Below, in pieces: positions 5,013 through 5,557 of a stretch of 5,557 bases of DNA (position 1 is its first letter; every line of letters starts with the position of its first letter). The position numbers were made by a program, and so were the translations under genes. Below the pieces are notes generated by a model, which saw nothing but the letters and a program-made list of their open reading frames with translations, did not search any database and was not told the DNA's origin. Location: assembly GCA_003567575.1 (NCBI GenBank), contig PWZG01000338.1:1-5557 (forward strand). The letters run 5' to 3'. The stretch is from PVC group bacterium. GTDB lineage: Bacteria > Verrucomicrobiota > Kiritimatiellia > CAIKKV01 > PXCX01.

Positions 5013-5557
5013 ATGAGTAGGCATGCACTTGGTCGTCTATTGGTTTCCCTGTTTGTTCTTAGTGGGGTGTTTTCTTTATGGCCATCGATGGCCGAGGCGC
5101 AACTGGATGGGGGGTGGCGCCGGGACGATGGCCAGACGATCGAGATCAGTGGATCAACGGGTGTCTTTCGCGCGTTCAGTTCGGTATGGCAGGACTACGT
5201 GGATGCGGGACTGGTCCGGCTGGGTGACGCGGGATTCCGGAACATTTCCCCGCAGACCACCAACAAGTGGAGCTATGACCACCTGTGGGGACGACGGGAA
5301 AGCGACATCCCAGTCTACATGCATTGGTCGGTGGAGGGCACCCTGACCTTAAGTTCGGATGGACGAACGTTGACCGCATGGAGCCGGACGGAGGACGGGG
5401 GGACGGGGACGTTCACGTATACGCGCGAGGACACATCCACCTCCGATTGGGACGTACGCGTGGGGCACAACGCGGGAACCATTTCGAAGCAGCAGCCTGT
5501 GTTCGGCTGGCGATACCAGGACTGGGCGCCCACATGGACGCAAGCGTGGATTAATCG
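5013..5557 (+). CDS. Secreted protein with beta-rich N-terminal domain, 3' end outside window
   Basis: The frame stays open from this ATG to the window edge (181 complete codons), so the gene is partial. The start is set by AAGGAGG at 5001-5007, five bases upstream. Residues 1-29 form a signal peptide with core LLVSLFVLSGVFSLW and an AEA cleavage site, so the product is exported. Residues 30-138 look like one strand-rich domain: LDGGWRRDDGQTIEISGSTG, later FRNIS (75-79), NKWSYDHLW (84-92), HWSVEGTLTLSSDGRTLT (104-121) and TFTYTR (133-138). This pattern suggests a lipocalin-like or avidin-like small barrel, but I do not recognise a named family. From residue 160, QQPVFGWRYQDW followed by WTQAWINR resembles the RPLFTW and WYRIHLQLDG strands of the 730-residue protein, so an Fn3-like module probably begins here. 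It has its own promoter. Function is unknown. Confidence 0.85.
   Translation, partial: MSRHALGRLLVSLFVLSGVFSLWPSMAEAQLDGGWRRDDGQTIEISGSTGVFRAFSSVWQDYVDAGLVRLGDAGFRNISPQTTNKWSYDHLWGRRESDIPVYMHWSVEGTLTLSSDGRTLTAWSRTEDGGTGTFTYTREDTSTSDWDVRVGHNAGTISKQQPVFGWRYQDWAPTWTQAWIN

Overview
The window looks like a GC-rich bacterial chromosome with wide, repeat-bearing intergenic spaces and secreted modular proteins. The combination of signal-peptide proteins built from Fn3-like modules, intergenic REP-like hairpins and a decayed DUF4338/DruA-family gene reminds me of Kiritimatiellota and other PVC-superphylum genomes. That placement is inference from style; no rRNA or marker gene is present.

Layout, left to right. 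Positions 1-240 are more AT-rich and hold only mini-ORFs, the best being a 19-codon leader-like ORF with three consecutive Trp codons. At 241-462 is a small antitoxin-like protein with no visible toxin. Positions 463-805 are non-coding and carry a CACGGAG-type repeat and an inverted REP-like pair. At 806-1600 is a family 2 glycosyltransferase. At 1773-3965 is a 730-residue secreted protein: signal peptide, three closely related Fn3-like modules (the first separated from the other two by a lectin/LamG-like domain) and two further Fn3-like C-terminal modules. At 3966-4250 lies a cluster of three REP-like elements in alternating orientation. At 4308-4721 on the minus strand is a shortened, frameshifted DUF4338/DruA-family relic. 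Positions 4722-5012 are a long leader with hairpins, phased A-tracts and a good sigma70-type promoter. At 5013 a second secreted protein begins and runs off the window end.

The genes do not form one obvious pathway. The two exported proteins share an Fn3-like module type and probably act at or outside the cell surface. The glycosyltransferase could modify a surface polysaccharide, but no other polysaccharide gene is visible here. The antitoxin, the DruA relic and the REP-like elements mark this as accessory, mobile-element-worn DNA.

The most notable signal is the REP-like family. Four copies share a constant head (GGTAGGGCGA) and tail (GAGCC). The bases between them change in a compensating way that keeps a hairpin, and a GTAG tetranucleotide sits at the 5' foot, as in REP elements mobilised by RAYT transposases.
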